Shown here piece after piece: positions 24,441 to 37,088 of a stretch of DNA of 64,000 nt (within the stretch, counting starts at the first letter, position 1; each line of letters opens with the position of its first letter). Below the pieces are notes generated by a model that ran no database searches, was not told where the DNA came from, and saw only the letters and a program-made list of their open reading frames with translations. Made by a program: the position numbers and the translations under genes. Source of the DNA: Anoplolepis gracilipes (taxonomy: Eukaryota > Arthropoda > Insecta > Hymenoptera > Formicidae); the NCBI RefSeq assembly GCF_047496725.1, contig NC_132970.1:6950001-7014000 (forward strand), in the 5' to 3' direction.

Positions 24441-27033
24441 TTTGTCTCAGGTCGATATAATATTCAGCAAAAAATGTTTTGTCATCAGAATATGTTTACA
24501 AGACAGAAGAATAAAAAAGAAAATTAAGTTTGATGAGAAACAAAAGTCTGCGTTCCAAATTACGAATCAATGACGCGTACCAATTTGAGCTTCATAGAGG
24601 GGCGTGTAGCCGCATCAATCCGGGGAATGGCGCGTGATAAGGGAACATCGTTTGTTCAAATGACTCGAACTTACCGAGAAAAGGTCAGCGCAAGTCTTTG
24701 TGTGAATGTCGTTGCTAAGTTAGCGGTGAAATCGATCGAACAATCGCGAAGTTATTCAAGGAAGGTGATAAAGCATGTCTTTTTTTTTTCTTTATATTCC
24801 AAAAAATAGATCTCATTCAGAGAAAACGGAGAACGCGTCTAATAAGCAGAGCTGAGGATTTATTATTGCCTGTGAAATGTATAGCTTTAACTTTTTTCTC
24901 GGCTTAATGACTTACTGGGTGGGAAAACAACCATTTGCGACTTGTAGGGATACTGTATATGATTTTTTCAAATTAAGCAACTATCAAATTCAAATCATAA
25001 AAATGCATGATAAACATCTACATATTTTATGTACAGTTCATTACATATAGTTCAAGCATTAATATAATTGCAATTAACACACAAAATATTGATTTAATTA
25101 AACACATTGTTCCAAAGTGCTTAGTTTTTTGATATTTCACAGTTATGAGAAAATTAGCGACAATTATTTGTATTAATTTATAAGTTGTCACTTACTATAA
25201 ATACAGTAATAAATATAACAATATATCTGATCAATATCATTATTGATTAAATATATTTTTTGCTTACGTTTTTTAATCAACTTTTCTATTTTTCTCTTTT
25301 ATAATAATTTTTTCTACAAGTTATAAATATATAGTTTAATAATTTTTACTTGTATGTGTGACCTATCTTATTAAATCTATTATAAAGATGAAAGAACATC
25401 ATTATGCGTAGAGAAAATTTTTTATAACTTGTGAAAATGTTTGCTATTATAACTTTTCTTAAAGTCCTTTCATATTGTTATATCCTTTTTCTCATACTCT
25501 TTGTCAATTCTCAGCACTGTTAGCGAACAAAAGATTCTTAATAAGGACGTGAACATTAAGGCAAATAATTCAAAGGTTCTTCAATCAGCGTTTTAAACAG
25601 TAGGCCAACACTTAAACAGCTTCCTATTATTATAGCAAGCTGCTTTCAGCACATAGATTAAATGTCGATTGATTGTTTAAAAATTTCTCTAAATAGTTAT
25701 TAGATAATGTACATTTTATATATATATATATATATATGCAGAGGAATAAAGATAGAAATTGTGAAAATAAAAGGCGTCTGCCAATAACTGACAATGATCT
25801 TACTTGGTATTTGAATCAATTTTTTATTATAAAAAAATTATATTAATGTTTTATTTTATCAAGAAATATAGTTTGGAGAAAAATATCTTATATCCTGTAA
25901 ACTAATTAAAAAATAAAGTATATTTTTGTAATTAAAATTTGAATATTTTCTTAACATTCTAATTGCAAAAAAATGTAGAGAAAGTGAGAAAGAATATAAT
26001 ATAGATATAATTATATCGTAATAATTTATATATTTAATAAAATTATTTAATATAAATATAATATTAATATTTCTTATGCAAACAAGCTATTTAATAAGCC
26101 GCAAACCAAATATTAATATTTCTGTATATGTAAATAGACATAAAGTATTTTATGGAAACTGATATGTGAGAGGCTTTGCCGTTGATTAAAGTAAATGCGA
26201 TCAAATAACGGAGATGTCACGAACGGTAAATTGGCTGTAGATTAACTGCTCGGAAATCTTGATCACAAGTTTCGTCATGTGAGTGACATACATAAGAAAT
26301 ATATCCATTTGGCATAAATATGATCAAAATTTACAATATAAATATCAATGTGCGTTTCTCAAAATGGAAGAAAATAAGAGCTGGAAAATATAAGTTAGTA
26401 AAAAAAATATTCGAAGATAATATAGCACATTTAACAATAATAATCTAATGTGCCTATAATTGTGACTAATGCATATTTTATCTCATATTTGTTGCTATTC
26501 TTCATTAACGTGATTACGGAAGTCTAAAAAAATTATATGATGAAAGTGCAACCAGCAAATCGAAACTACTTCCGTTACGTAAGAAAGAAACTGTGAAAAA
26601 GACACATAAATCAGTATTCTTGTCAGCGTAATAATAGAGTTGGCAAAAAAAAGAGAAGAAAGAGAACAGAAGGAAGGCGGAAGCGCGGAAGGAAATCATC
26701 CGTCTAGTTCACTTATACCTTTTACAAGTCCCTGAAAAATTTAGCTTCTAAACTTTTCATATATATCTTAATCTTTTATTTTGGCCAATACTTTGATGAA
26801 AGTTTTGCGGTTCATGGTATCCAGCCAAAATACTTGGAATGTCTTCTTTCCGATTCTCTTCACAAATTATGTACACTCTCGAATATTTATACGTATTTTA
26901 AGATAAAAATATTATTAACTTTATATTTTACAACAAATCGTTCTTCTATTTACTTTATAGTGTCTGCAAAAAAGATTCATAATAGTAATTATCTTTTTTA
27001 TTAATAGAAATAATAAATACAGTTTTTAAAAAA

Positions 27034-27034
27034 A

Positions 27035-27066
<32 letters not shown>

Positions 27067-27067
27067 T
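27034..27067. repeat. (GA)n microsatellite
   Basis: Interrupted GA tract after a poly-A run, ending in a short GTGTGTG piece. Confidence 0.9.
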
Positions 27068-27562
27068 GTGTGAGCAAGAGAGAAAATTTATATATAGCGC
27101 ATAGCCTATAATATCAGATAAAGATAATTTAGAAGTTTATGAAAGAACTAATCTAGCACACACACACTACTTATCTCGTCGATTATTTAAGCAAAACAAA
27201 ATATTTGTCGTTCTTATCATTTTTTCTTTAATATTTCCTGAATTTTATCTACGTTTATTTATTTTATGCAAATTATAGAGTCAACAGAAACGTGTACACG
27301 CGCGCATTTTGTCTTTCTAAAGCTGTTATTTTTATTTGCATTTGTAATAGAACAAAAGATTTCGACTGCGACCAAATTTTAGTAAAATATAAGATAATTT
27401 CAGTTAAATATTAAATACAAGATATTTTCATAGACATATTTTTTAAAGTAATATTTGCTTTACTTTGGAAATTTAATTACGAATTAAGTATATTTAATCT
27501 TAAAACACTAAACTAATTACTAATAAATATATTCCTATATTGCTTCCACTTTCTAGCTTCTC

Positions 27563-27614
27563 ATTTCCAGTCGAATTAATTAATTTAAATTTCCAGTCGA
27601 ATTAATTAATTTAA
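27563..27614. repeat. Perfect 26-bp tandem duplication
   Basis: The unit beginning ATTTCCAGTCGAATTAATTA occurs twice in immediate succession without a mismatch, which suggests a recent duplication. Confidence 0.92.
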
Positions 27615-27756
27615 AGTAATTACTAGAGATAAGTATGTCAAATTCAGTTTGGTATTAAATAAAGTCGATTGAACCAGAGTTAATCTAAATCAGAATGAAA
27701 TAAAACTATAAATTTTCTTTCAACTTCAATTGCATATTATATCTTATAATAAATGT

Positions 27757-27862
27757 CTCTCTCTCTCTCTCTCTCTCGCTTTCTTTCTCTCTGTCTCTCT
27801 ATCTTTTTCTAAAAGATATGTGTATATGTGTGTGTGTGTGTATATAAATATATATATATATT
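27757..27862. repeat. Compound (CT)n / (GT)n / (AT)n simple repeats
   Basis: A CT tract at 27757-27778, interrupted pyrimidines to 27805, then GT alternation at about 27823-27841 and AT alternation to 27862. Confidence 0.85.
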
Positions 27863-30800
27863 CAATAAAAAATTAAAAAGATCTGATAAAATTAAATATA
27901 TAGTTACATTTTTCTCTATACTTTTTTAATTTATTGCAGCATATATATATAAAAATCATTGAACTTAGTCGTTCATGAAACAAGTCGTTAAGATTCAGCT
28001 TATTCAATTTAATTTTCATTTTATTTGCTGACTTAGTATGAAGAATTTATACAAAAAATTTGATATAAACTTTTCTCGAACTTATTTCATCACGAACTGT
28101 TATTAAAGTGTCATTAAAATTATAATAAAATATTAACCAATGTCATTAAATCTTGACTCGTATGCTTCTGTCTGCAGTTTTTTTTTTAATGCTACGATCA
28201 AATTGCATATTTCAAAATGCACGTGTAAAAATGTTCAGACATTTTTCGCCAGATGGCGACAGGTTGCAAGCTCAAAAGCTCGCTTATCCATTTGATCCCT
28301 TGAGTAAAGCACGAAGATTAATAACATTTTAAATAATCGATAAGGTTCAAACTCGATCAAACATTATCGAAATTATCGAAGAACTGGCAAAACTAATTGG
28401 TTCACTTTACTTGATGAAAAGCATGATACTTTCTTAAGAAGCAGTGCGACTTCCTCTAGTGACGACAGCTGAAATTACCGATGGATTTTCGCAGAGCGCT
28501 GCTGGCACGTACCTAGCTTTATAGCCGTCGATATGCGAGTAATCTAAAGCTACACCAACAATCGCGAAGTTTGTTTAAACTTTTCTTATTGCTGTGATGC
28601 ATCATATTTTAAAATTTGCAGTTTGTTTTGATGCAGCTTTCGCAATATTCTATTAGCATTAAGAAAAAATTTTCGAATGTAACACGTCTGAGAATAATTT
28701 TTATTTGCCTACTCATCGTTAGCCTATAATCTAATTAATGATTTTCTATTATATGTAATTAATTGGCTAATTAAATTAATCTCATTATAAATAAACATTT
28801 TATTTTGTCTATTTTAGACAATCTATAATAATATATAAAACAATAGGACAAAAGTCTATTTATAATTTCATATCACATACTAAATAAAAAATATACATAC
28901 ACACGTACATTTTTAAAGAATTAAAATGCAAAATTAATATACAAAGTACATATTTATATTAAAATACATATACATATATTAAAATATGCGACATATAAAA
29001 TTAAAAATATATTTTTGTCTTGAATTTTGTCTGAAATTATATACTGTCTAACATAGATTTCAGTTATTTCACGTTCTTATTCTAATTGATGTTCGATAAA
29101 TAATTTAACAAACACAGATTCTTATAATTAAGATCTTTATATTTAATTTATTTTATTATTATATTCGTTTCTTAAATTTTTCCGTGCTTTTTTTAAACGA
29201 CTTGTGTTAGAACTTATACAATTCTATCCATAGAATAGATAGAATGGTTTTTTTGATATATCAGTTACAGATTAACGTTCCAATTTTTATCAAACACAGC
29301 TGTGCAAGAAAGTTATTGTACATCTGAAAATTGTTCTTGTGATATAGAAAGCACGGATATCGATCGTGACTCCTGGCGGTGACCCACGATTTACTCCACA
29401 CATGTCAGCCGTTGCGGCTGCTGCGTTTAACCGCGATGTTCAATTTGCCCTGCGGGCTAGCTACTTCCGGTTTTCGGCAAGCCATTTCGCTACTTCCCTA
29501 CACTGTTAACTTCCGCATGATTGTGCGGAAGTATTTGATAAGATCCCAGGAAATTTCCGACAGAAGAATTTCCGCGCAAAAACGTAATGCTCGAGAAAAT
29601 AATGGATACTACACGAATATTAAGTCAAAATTATGATAATGTATACTAATATTATATATAATACATATAAATATATAATGTCATATATTTTATTCATTTA
29701 TAATATATATTTCTGCATTAAAGGTCAAAATTGATAATAGGTAGCATTAAATATTATACATATTATTTCTTGAAATATATTTTTGACTTGATCAAACAAG
29801 AGATATAAAAATGTCATATTTTTCTGTTTAAATTACTTTTGTATTCTTTGTGGGAAGAGAACAATATAATTTGTATATGTTACATGTGTAATCTAAAATA
29901 TTTAAAATAAATTTATTTAAAATTTTTAAACCGAGAGATATATCACAAAATATAATAAAAAAATATAAATTAAATTATTCCCAGTAAATTAACAATAATT
30001 ATTTCCTATGTGACATTCTCTTCGCCCTTTGTTTCAAGGAGAAATTTCCTCTTCTATAAAGATCCCATTTCAATAATACAAGTAGAGAATCCGCAAAAAC
30101 AAGACGCTTCTCTGGGAAATTGTCGCAAATGAACGCAATATTCGTGCATTTAGAGTTTCTCTGTGCGCTTTACTTTGCAATCTCCGCATTGCCAGCTCCA
30201 TTAATTCCACTCTGCATTGGCGTTCAGAATTTTCCTACAGCACGAGAATTTAATAAACCAGCCAGCGACGCAGCTGCGTTACCAAGTGATTGCCATCACT
30301 TTTCTAAGATACCATATAGTAATACGACCATTTCTTGGTCAATGTATTCATCAGAAGGCAATGACTGAATCTGGCATGTGACGATGAATAGAGAAGAAAA
30401 AGTGTGGTGATGTCTGGAAGAGCGGCGCCTGGCTGTCGTCCAACTCTCCTAATGTGATTTACATAGCAGAGCTGCGCCCAATGATTTTCTTTCTTTCAAT
30501 GGAGCGCAGCAGCATGAAAACATCTGATTTTAGCTCGATTCCGATTTTTCATAAATTTGTTGAGCTCTTTTGTCAATATCAATAGAAACTTATGGAAAAT
30601 CGATGGTTAACACGTTCGATTGTCATTTACCGCGTGCGACCAATGAACTTGTAAAATATTTACGGTAGATTTAATTTCTATGTAATATTAAAATATATTA
30701 AAATTACGACAAAAAATTAGAAAAAGTGTGTGATAATACACTCGTTTTTTAATATTAAACTTTATATTTTTATAGCTTATAAAAATAGCACTTAAAATTT

Positions 30801-33013
30801 TATGTGCTTTATCATAATTTTAAAAGTTATATCAAATTGGAATTTTAAAGAATTTAATTGTGTGCGATTATTTTTATTGTTAGAAATATTCAAATAGCTT
30901 TAAATTTATATATTTTCAGTTTAAAAGTTTTATAGATTCATATATTTTTGAATGTAACAGTTATTATAGATTAAAAGAATTAAATTTATTTAATCTCTCC
31001 ACGTTCGATCAATTTAAGTAAAAGTATATAATTAACAGTTTCTACAAATTGCGCAAAATATAATCTTCTTTTTTATTTTTCAGTCTTAACAAGTAGAGAT
31101 CGAAATTAAACATTAAAAATATTCTTATATTTTTCGAAGAGTTCCTTCTAATCAATATTTACGTCAATGCAGTATAGATTGTTTCTATTCTGAATTAATG
31201 AAATATAAAGCTATATTATGAATATGAACACATGCAAATGTTGCAGAATAGATGCATTTTATACGTTTTGATCTCTATTAAAATCTACAATAATTAGAAA
31301 ATTAATTTTATTTCCTTCTATTTTATATAAAACTGATGTGAAGTTTTCTATAACAGTATTTAGCACAAATATCAATGTTTTTCAACGAAAAGATGAAAAT
31401 TGTAAAATAGTATAAATCAATTTGCAAACCGTATACACATGCAGCGTATAAAATTTATAAGAGATTTTATATTTATGCGTGTTAAATATATAAAAAAGTA
31501 TTGTTATTTCACAAAAAAATATTGTAAGCAATTTTATAAAGCTGAAAGAACATGTTCAATTTTTCTTATATGAAGCATATAACAACAAGAGTTAAATGAA
31601 AATGTATGCGTCGACATAACTAATAAGGACTAATTTGCTCATAATTGCATTGACGCATAATTATACTCGCATTAAAGCTAATACGCCTATATGCCTTTTG
31701 TCATTACTGCATTTATTTTCTAATTAGTTGTTACGATGACAATTAAATGACAAAATTGCAAATACCTATTATATATATGAAACTAAGTTTGCTCATTCAC
31801 TATTCATTAATTATTGTACTTTCATATCACGCATTAATTATTTACTTTATAAAAAACCTAGTTTGAAATTATCTTTATTATTTATTAGAATAAATAACTT
31901 TATTTCCACTGTCTGTGTGCCTGTGTCCTATGTACATTTGATTTTAGCGTAATATATTAATTGATTATCTCTTGAATTATTCAGCAATTCTCTTTATGTT
32001 ATAATCTGTGTTGCGGTGTAACAAAGATATTATAATATATTATAATATATATAAAGATATCATTATGTATGTATATAAAAATATTTTAAAAATTATTCTA
32101 GAAGTTAAGTAATGATATTTATTTATTATTTATATTTATTTATTATTTTTAAGTTATACATAAAAAATCAAATAAGCTACATAAACCGACAAATTAAAAT
32201 ACTTTAAATTTGTATTCTATTGGCAACGAGAATTTTTTTTATTGCACGAATGAAATACTGATTTGTCTTTTACGAACATAAAGAATGGTACTATTAAAGG
32301 GAACGACGTATAGATTTTGTTTGATAAAGGCCAAGTTGTCGCTCAGAAAAGTTTTATGAAATAGATTCAAAGTTCAAATCAATCTATAAAATTTTCTGTT
32401 TTTTTTTCTCTCTTTTCCCTTTTAATCTGATATTCACAAGAATCTGAAAAATTCAGAAAGAATTTACGATTTTGCACATAACTTGTGATCGGAATGATAA
32501 AAAATATTATTGGTCGAAAATCTCTTTCACCGACAGAATATTGTAATTTTCTTACTTTTGCGAATTAAAGATGATTATTCACTATAAAGCCTTTTAATAT
32601 GAATAATAAGTTGTCATTAAACATGTGCATATAATGTTAAATTCGTTTGAGAATAAGAGTAAAGAATGTTTCTCAAAATGTTTACAGATATTATTTTTAT
32701 ATATATTATAGTATTTAGATTTAAAATGCAAATTTCTTTTTCATACATGTGCATATATGTGGAATATACACATATCGTATTTCCAATGCAAAATAAATCG
32801 TTTTTGCCATTTGTAAAAAATTTAAAACCCAACATTGCATCAAAAAATATTGTTGTTTTTTTAAACATTTTTAACTTTTAAATTCCTACCATTTTAATCA
32901 ATTGCATAATTTAGAATAATCTTTGATTTTAAGAAAAGGTACAATATAATAAAATATGTAAAAGATAGAAACGTCGAAATAATGTGATCAATAAAAATAA
33001 AATTAACACTTAC

Positions 33014-33185
33014 CGGTAGGACTGGGTGTGAGCTCTTTCATCGCAATCTTAACGTGCAAATCATATCGCTGGAAAAATCCCAACCTCGGACCCCTCGTGC
33101 TTCTTTGTAACGCGCTGATAGCAGTGGTAACCGCTCTGGTATACTCCCTTTGGCCGAAAGATTTGTACGGAACCATCATGCCCAC
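33014..33185 (-). CDS. Nmdar2: Second coding exon of putative NMDA receptor subunit 2 (amino-terminal domain start)
   Basis: The acceptor is TTATGTAACAG|GTGGGC and the donor is ACCG|GTAAGT, both on the minus strand. The exon is 172 nt, enters in phase 0 (matching the preceding exon) and leaves in phase 1. It encodes residues 98-154, beginning VGMMVPYKSFGQREYTRAV and ending HVKIAMKELTPSPT. What I see is a hydrophobic first strand, a helix with a periodic polar pattern, and a second strand ending in a TPSPT loop. From memory of the family, this fits the first beta-alpha-beta unit of the amino-terminal, periplasmic-binding-like domain of GluN2 subunits, where a similar VELVAMNETDP stretch precedes the next helix. 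The next exon should complete a GNN codon and start with a helix. I found none in the remaining 33 kb. Other class-1 receptor ectodomains (GABA-B, guanylate cyclase, other glutamate receptors) are possible alternatives. Confidence 0.62.
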
Positions 33186-34948
33186 CTGTTACATAAGAAT
33201 GATAAGAATAATATAAAATGTTGATAAAACGTGCATTCTTTTATGAATATTCATTCCCTATGTATGGTTTTGGCCAACGTGAGCATATGTGATGGATTAC
33301 TTTCATTCTATCAAACACGGCGAAAAAGATGGTCAACAAATCGCATAGAAACGATATTTCGCAAAGTTTCTACCAAAACGTAGCTGACGTGTCCGTTACG
33401 TTACAAATAGCTTGAGTTAGTAGGATCGAACACCAACATGTTATATATTGCCAGTGACGTGTATAATCTTTTTGGGAAACGTGCAATCGTCAGGCGTTAT
33501 AATATGATTTTATCATTATCGACATTCTCGTGTCATCTGTTGGATTTTATTATATCGTGTGTAGAATTCTTTCTATGTAATAATACACTTACTTTCTGTA
33601 TCAATTCAGTTTCAATCACATTGCTACGATTATTTTGTTGCATTGATTTTGGTATAATTCTAATAAATTTTAATCAATTATACAATGTTAAGTTTTAATT
33701 TGTACTATGTCAATTTTTCTTATATGCATTTTTCTTATCCATTTCTTTTCAGTCACGTATCGTAAATACTATATTATTATAATATTAAATAAAAATTTTG
33801 ATGTTTATTCAAAACATACATGTTTTAATAAATAAATATAAAAACACTCATTTGTTATATGGTTTAAATAAACACTGAATTTTTAGAAATTTATAAAATT
33901 TTATTTTGAGTTATTAAATGAAAATAATATTATTAAATGAAATACTAGTTATCAAATAAAATATTTAAACTAAAATACTTTTTATATATCTATATAACGT
34001 TTGAGAATTATGGGCAAATTTTGAATTTGTATTTCAAGATAAGAAAAAAAATTAGAATGAACCTTGTTGCCTTGCTATTGTCTAACTTTTGATATATAAT
34101 CGCTACAAACATTGTGTTATTCCATAACACAAAAGTTATTAAATTAAATAATTAATTATTTCTTTATCCAATATTCTCACTTTAGGAAACGCTATTACAC
34201 TATAATCGCGATTTTGTAATTATGCGATAACATTTCCTGAAACATCAACAAAGCAGCTGATCATAATTTTCATTGTTTATTCAGCAAAATTGATGATATA
34301 TTAATTATTCAAAGCGATCAGAAAATTGTACTAAAGATGTCTCATTCACTTTATTATCGCAAGAATCAATATTGCGCACCTGTTGCATAAATCGATCGAT
34401 GCGAACAAATACGGCGTGACTAGAACAAATAGACTGAGACTGGACAACAGTCTACGTTTGGAAATTTATTAGCATTATCAATCATAATCTTTATTAGAAA
34501 TATCAATCAAGTAATTGTTCAAAAAAACAGAAGAAAATAAGATTGTCTTCAATGTTTATGCACGACGGTCAAAACGTAAACATAGTATTTTTATATAATT
34601 TTAAAGTATATAATTGCATCAGATTTTATTTTTATTTAATAATATAAAAATATAACAATATAAAAGTGTAATAGATGAACAAGGAAATCAATCACTAACT
34701 ATTTACTTATTGACATCATTTTCAAAACAAAGTGATATTAACAAATTGATGCCCATTTCTCAGCATAAGAGAAAACTGTTCGTGTCATTATTTTAAATAT
34801 ATTTTACTTCCTTCAAAATTTATATATATGTTTATAATATATATAAATATACTAATTTTGAAATATAATTTTCCCCATTTTCCATCTCTTGTTTAATTGT
34901 TATAAATGAATTAATATTTCCATAGATATTTTTATTCATAAAACTATA

Positions 34949-34985
<37 letters not shown>

Positions 34986-35762
34986 TTTCCTCTTTCTCCC
35001 TTTCTATTAGAGCATTTATTGAATAAAAACACTACATAGCAATATTCTCATATCGTTTGTATAACAAATTTAAACTAGAGAAGTGCCGTAATAGCCATCG
35101 ATTATCGGTAATGAATCACGTTGAACATATCTATTTGCAATTATGCACTTTATTCCGACGTGTAGACCGGTATTTGTACAATTAGTGAGATCTGTAAATT
35201 GACCCATTATGCGCCTGCATGAATTTGAAAAATTCATGAATCTCGGCAAATGTCCGAACAGGGAATCTTTTGAGAATTTCGCTTTATAAGCTCGAAAAGT
35301 AACGAGGTAATCATTCTTACCTAACACAAGCTATTAACTTGACAAATTCATTAATATCCATTAAAGATGATTATTTCGGCAAACATTTCAGAGTTAAATC
35401 GCAAAATTTTTATCCAAGCAAAATTTAGCGTGGTAATTTAATAGGTAATTTACGCAAAAATATGACATAATATAATCTAAGTAAATTGTAAAATAAAAAT
35501 TATAAAAAATTATTTAATTAAAAATTCGCCAACATAAATTTATAAAGTAAAAATTATATAATAAGGTGATTATATTTATATAATTAGTACATATTGACGG
35601 AAAATACATTAAGACACATATTTTTATATATAATTTACATAAGAATAGTCTTCAAATAAAGATGCAGACTATTCTTTTATGACTGTATTCAATGAAACGA
35701 TTCTTTAACAAATTAGGATTGTTTTCTTTTCTTTACAAGATTATTGCGGAAGATACACTTAC
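33186..35762 (-). other. Intron 1 of the putative receptor gene
   Basis: This 2577-bp stretch is bounded by a GTAAGT donor and an AACAG acceptor, and its flanking exons share phase 0. It is AT-rich and holds a short (CT)n tract at 34951-34979 and a GC-richer island around 35080-35320. That island has open frames on the minus strand but no acceptor to support an exon. A GC-richer patch at 33250-33540 likewise lacks coding support. Confidence 0.6.
34951..34979. repeat. (CT)n microsatellite in intron 1
   Basis: A pure CT tract within the receptor gene's first intron. The Arg-Glu frame on the opposite strand is an artefact. Confidence 0.93.
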
Positions 35763-36053
35763 TTTGAGATCGGTGACGTTATAATTATTTCCCACAGAAG
35801 ACTGCGGTGTGAAACGTGCTGGAGGCGCACTGGTAGTGGTCGTAGTAGTCGGAAATGATCGCTGCCTCGTCGTATTCGAGAGTCTGCCCTCGCCGATACG
35901 AACTGCCGAAAATCCTCTACCCACGTTACTCTTGGGAGGTGTACCTCTGCCAGTTCCAATTTTGATGCCTCCTTCTCTGATAGTGCCACCAGGCGGGCCA
36001 CCTAGCACCAACAGTGGTGACACCACTAACGAGAGGATCCACGTAGTTTTCAT
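35763..36053 (-). CDS. Nmdar2: First coding exon of putative NMDA receptor subunit 2
   Basis: The exon starts at an ATG in an ACACCATGA context and encodes 97 residues. It ends in phase 0 at a consensus donor (AAA|GTAAGT, minus strand). Residues 1-18 form a clear signal peptide (MKTTWILSLVVSPLLVLG), so the product should enter the secretory pathway. Residues 19-90 are a Gly/Pro/Arg/Thr-rich linker with a run of six Thr (69-74) and N-glycosylation sequons at N60 and N92. The exon ends with NYNVTDLK, which leads directly into the ligand-binding-like exon at 33185. Identification rests on that second exon: GluN2-type subunits are single-pass receptor channels whose extracellular amino-terminal domain follows the signal peptide. 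The low-complexity linker alone identifies nothing. The plus-strand frame opposite it is a shadow. Any signal-peptide-bearing receptor with the same second exon would also fit. Confidence 0.7.
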
Positions 36054-36263
36054 GGTGTAAAATTTGTTACTCGAGAAATTGAGAGATCACGGCTATCTAC
36101 TGATGATTAATTTGATTCTGCCCTGCTTCCTCGCGTTATTTTGACACTGCACTTCCATTCACACACACGCACGAATACTTTAGCATTGCACCGACGCGAC
36201 GCAATCGCATGCACGAACATTTCCATCACCGTAACGCTGTATCATCGTTAACGCCTGGTATGC
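36054..36263 (-). other. 5' UTR part of the first coding exon
   Basis: Upstream of the ATG on the minus strand there are about 210 bases of moderately GC-rich sequence with no in-frame upstream ATG obvious near the start. At 36264-36267 the minus strand reads a pyrimidine-containing TTTCTGTTCTAG followed by GCATACCAGG. This would serve as an acceptor, so the exon may begin at 36263 with a separate 5' UTR exon further right. Alternatively transcription starts inside this stretch: an initiator-like ATCAGTAG occurs near 36100. I cannot choose between these two. Confidence 0.35.
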
Positions 36264-36787
36264 CTAGAACAGAAATTTATAAAATTTTGTTAATGTCAAG
36301 TAAACAATAATTTAAACACAAACATTACAAAAGAGCTAAACGCCGAATTAAATATTAAAAAAAATATTTGAGAAATAACAGATATTCAATTATCTAAAAA
36401 AAATATTTAGGGAGCAAAAGTTCATTGTCAAATAGTTATACATATTACAATTTCAAGCTTAAAATTCTTTATATATGTTTTTTTTCAATTAGATTCTCTT
36501 ATCTCGAATTTTTCATTGTAAAAATTATTTGGTAAGCCGAGATGTGATAAAATATATAATTTACAACAAAGTCAAAAATAAGACCTTAAAATAATCTTTA
36601 ACATACTTTGTCAAAGTAAATAAAAATAATAATTTAATTCTACTGTTTTAATTTAAATATAAATTTAAGAATAAATATAAGAAAGTTCATTCAAGAGATA
36701 CTTTTCCCTATTCAAATGATCATTTTCAGGCTGTTATTTTAATCAAGAGTTATTGTTTGGCAAATCTACAGATATATCCTGCATTTT
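36264..36787. other. Spacer between two tandem minus-strand loci
   Basis: AT-rich sequence between the receptor's first coding exon and the stop of the terminal-exon candidate. It carries an ATTAAA on the minus strand near 36745-36750 that could be a polyadenylation signal for that candidate. No promoter element is obvious. Confidence 0.4.
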
Positions 36788-37088
36788 TTATATAATAGTT
36801 TTGCAAGGTTTTGCTTTATAAGGTATTGTTTTTGAACAATCGAAACAATGGACTGCCGTATATAGTAACCAATTCTCTGTAGGATTAGTTAGATAAAACA
36901 ATCGGTCATCACTATCTGTCATCGTATATGAATGAAATGTTCTATTTGACAGATTGAGTCTATGCCACACCAAGCCTGAACATTGATGGCGTAAATCTGT
37001 AAAATCTAATCGGATAAATTCCAATTTGATGGACTTGCAGTTTTGACATATTTCGTTTCCGTGGGTTAAAACCACCAAGCAAAAATCC
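36788..37088 (-). CDS. Possible terminal coding exon of an unrecognised gene
   Basis: On the minus strand a strong acceptor (a T-rich tract ending TTTTGCTTCTAG) is followed by an open frame of about 100 residues ending in TAA at 36788. An ATTAAA signal lies about 50 bases downstream on the same strand. The residues are unlike random AT-rich translation: they include CQNCKS, several Trp and His, HRLNLSNRTFHSYTMTDSDD and LLYTAVHCFDCSKTIPYK, with a C-x2-C pair near the start and another near the end. I do not recognise the family. The frame also stays open upstream of the acceptor to 37162, so an unspliced ORF of 124 codons from a TTG is the alternative. The exon ends about 500 bases upstream of the putative receptor gene's first exon, in tandem on the same strand. 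It could be the last exon of the next gene, or a relic. Confidence 0.4.

Larger units (their letters stand above)
24441..33013. other. AT-rich region, inferred part of intron 2
   Basis: No exon was recognised on either strand. Contents: a 79-codon ATG frame at 24570-24809 in a GC-richer patch without family resemblance, (GA)n at 27034-27067, (CT)n at 27757-27778, a perfect 26-bp tandem duplication at 27563-27614, and GC-richer islands near 28230-28560, 29360-29630 and 30060-30650. The right edge is the GTAAGT donor of the receptor exon. Islands of this kind may be conserved regulatory elements, but I cannot test conservation. Confidence 0.45.

Noticed and set aside
33028..33216. Plus-strand frame opposite receptor exon 2, and plus-strand frame 35809-36060 opposite exon 1
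   Set aside because: These are shadows of the minus-strand exons, which have splice signals and matching phases.
35070..35327. Minus-strand 85-codon frame inside receptor intron 1 with a GTAAGA donor-like string at its start side
   Set aside because: The donor lies on the wrong side of the frame, and exons 1 and 2 already join in phase 0. It is more likely a non-coding island.
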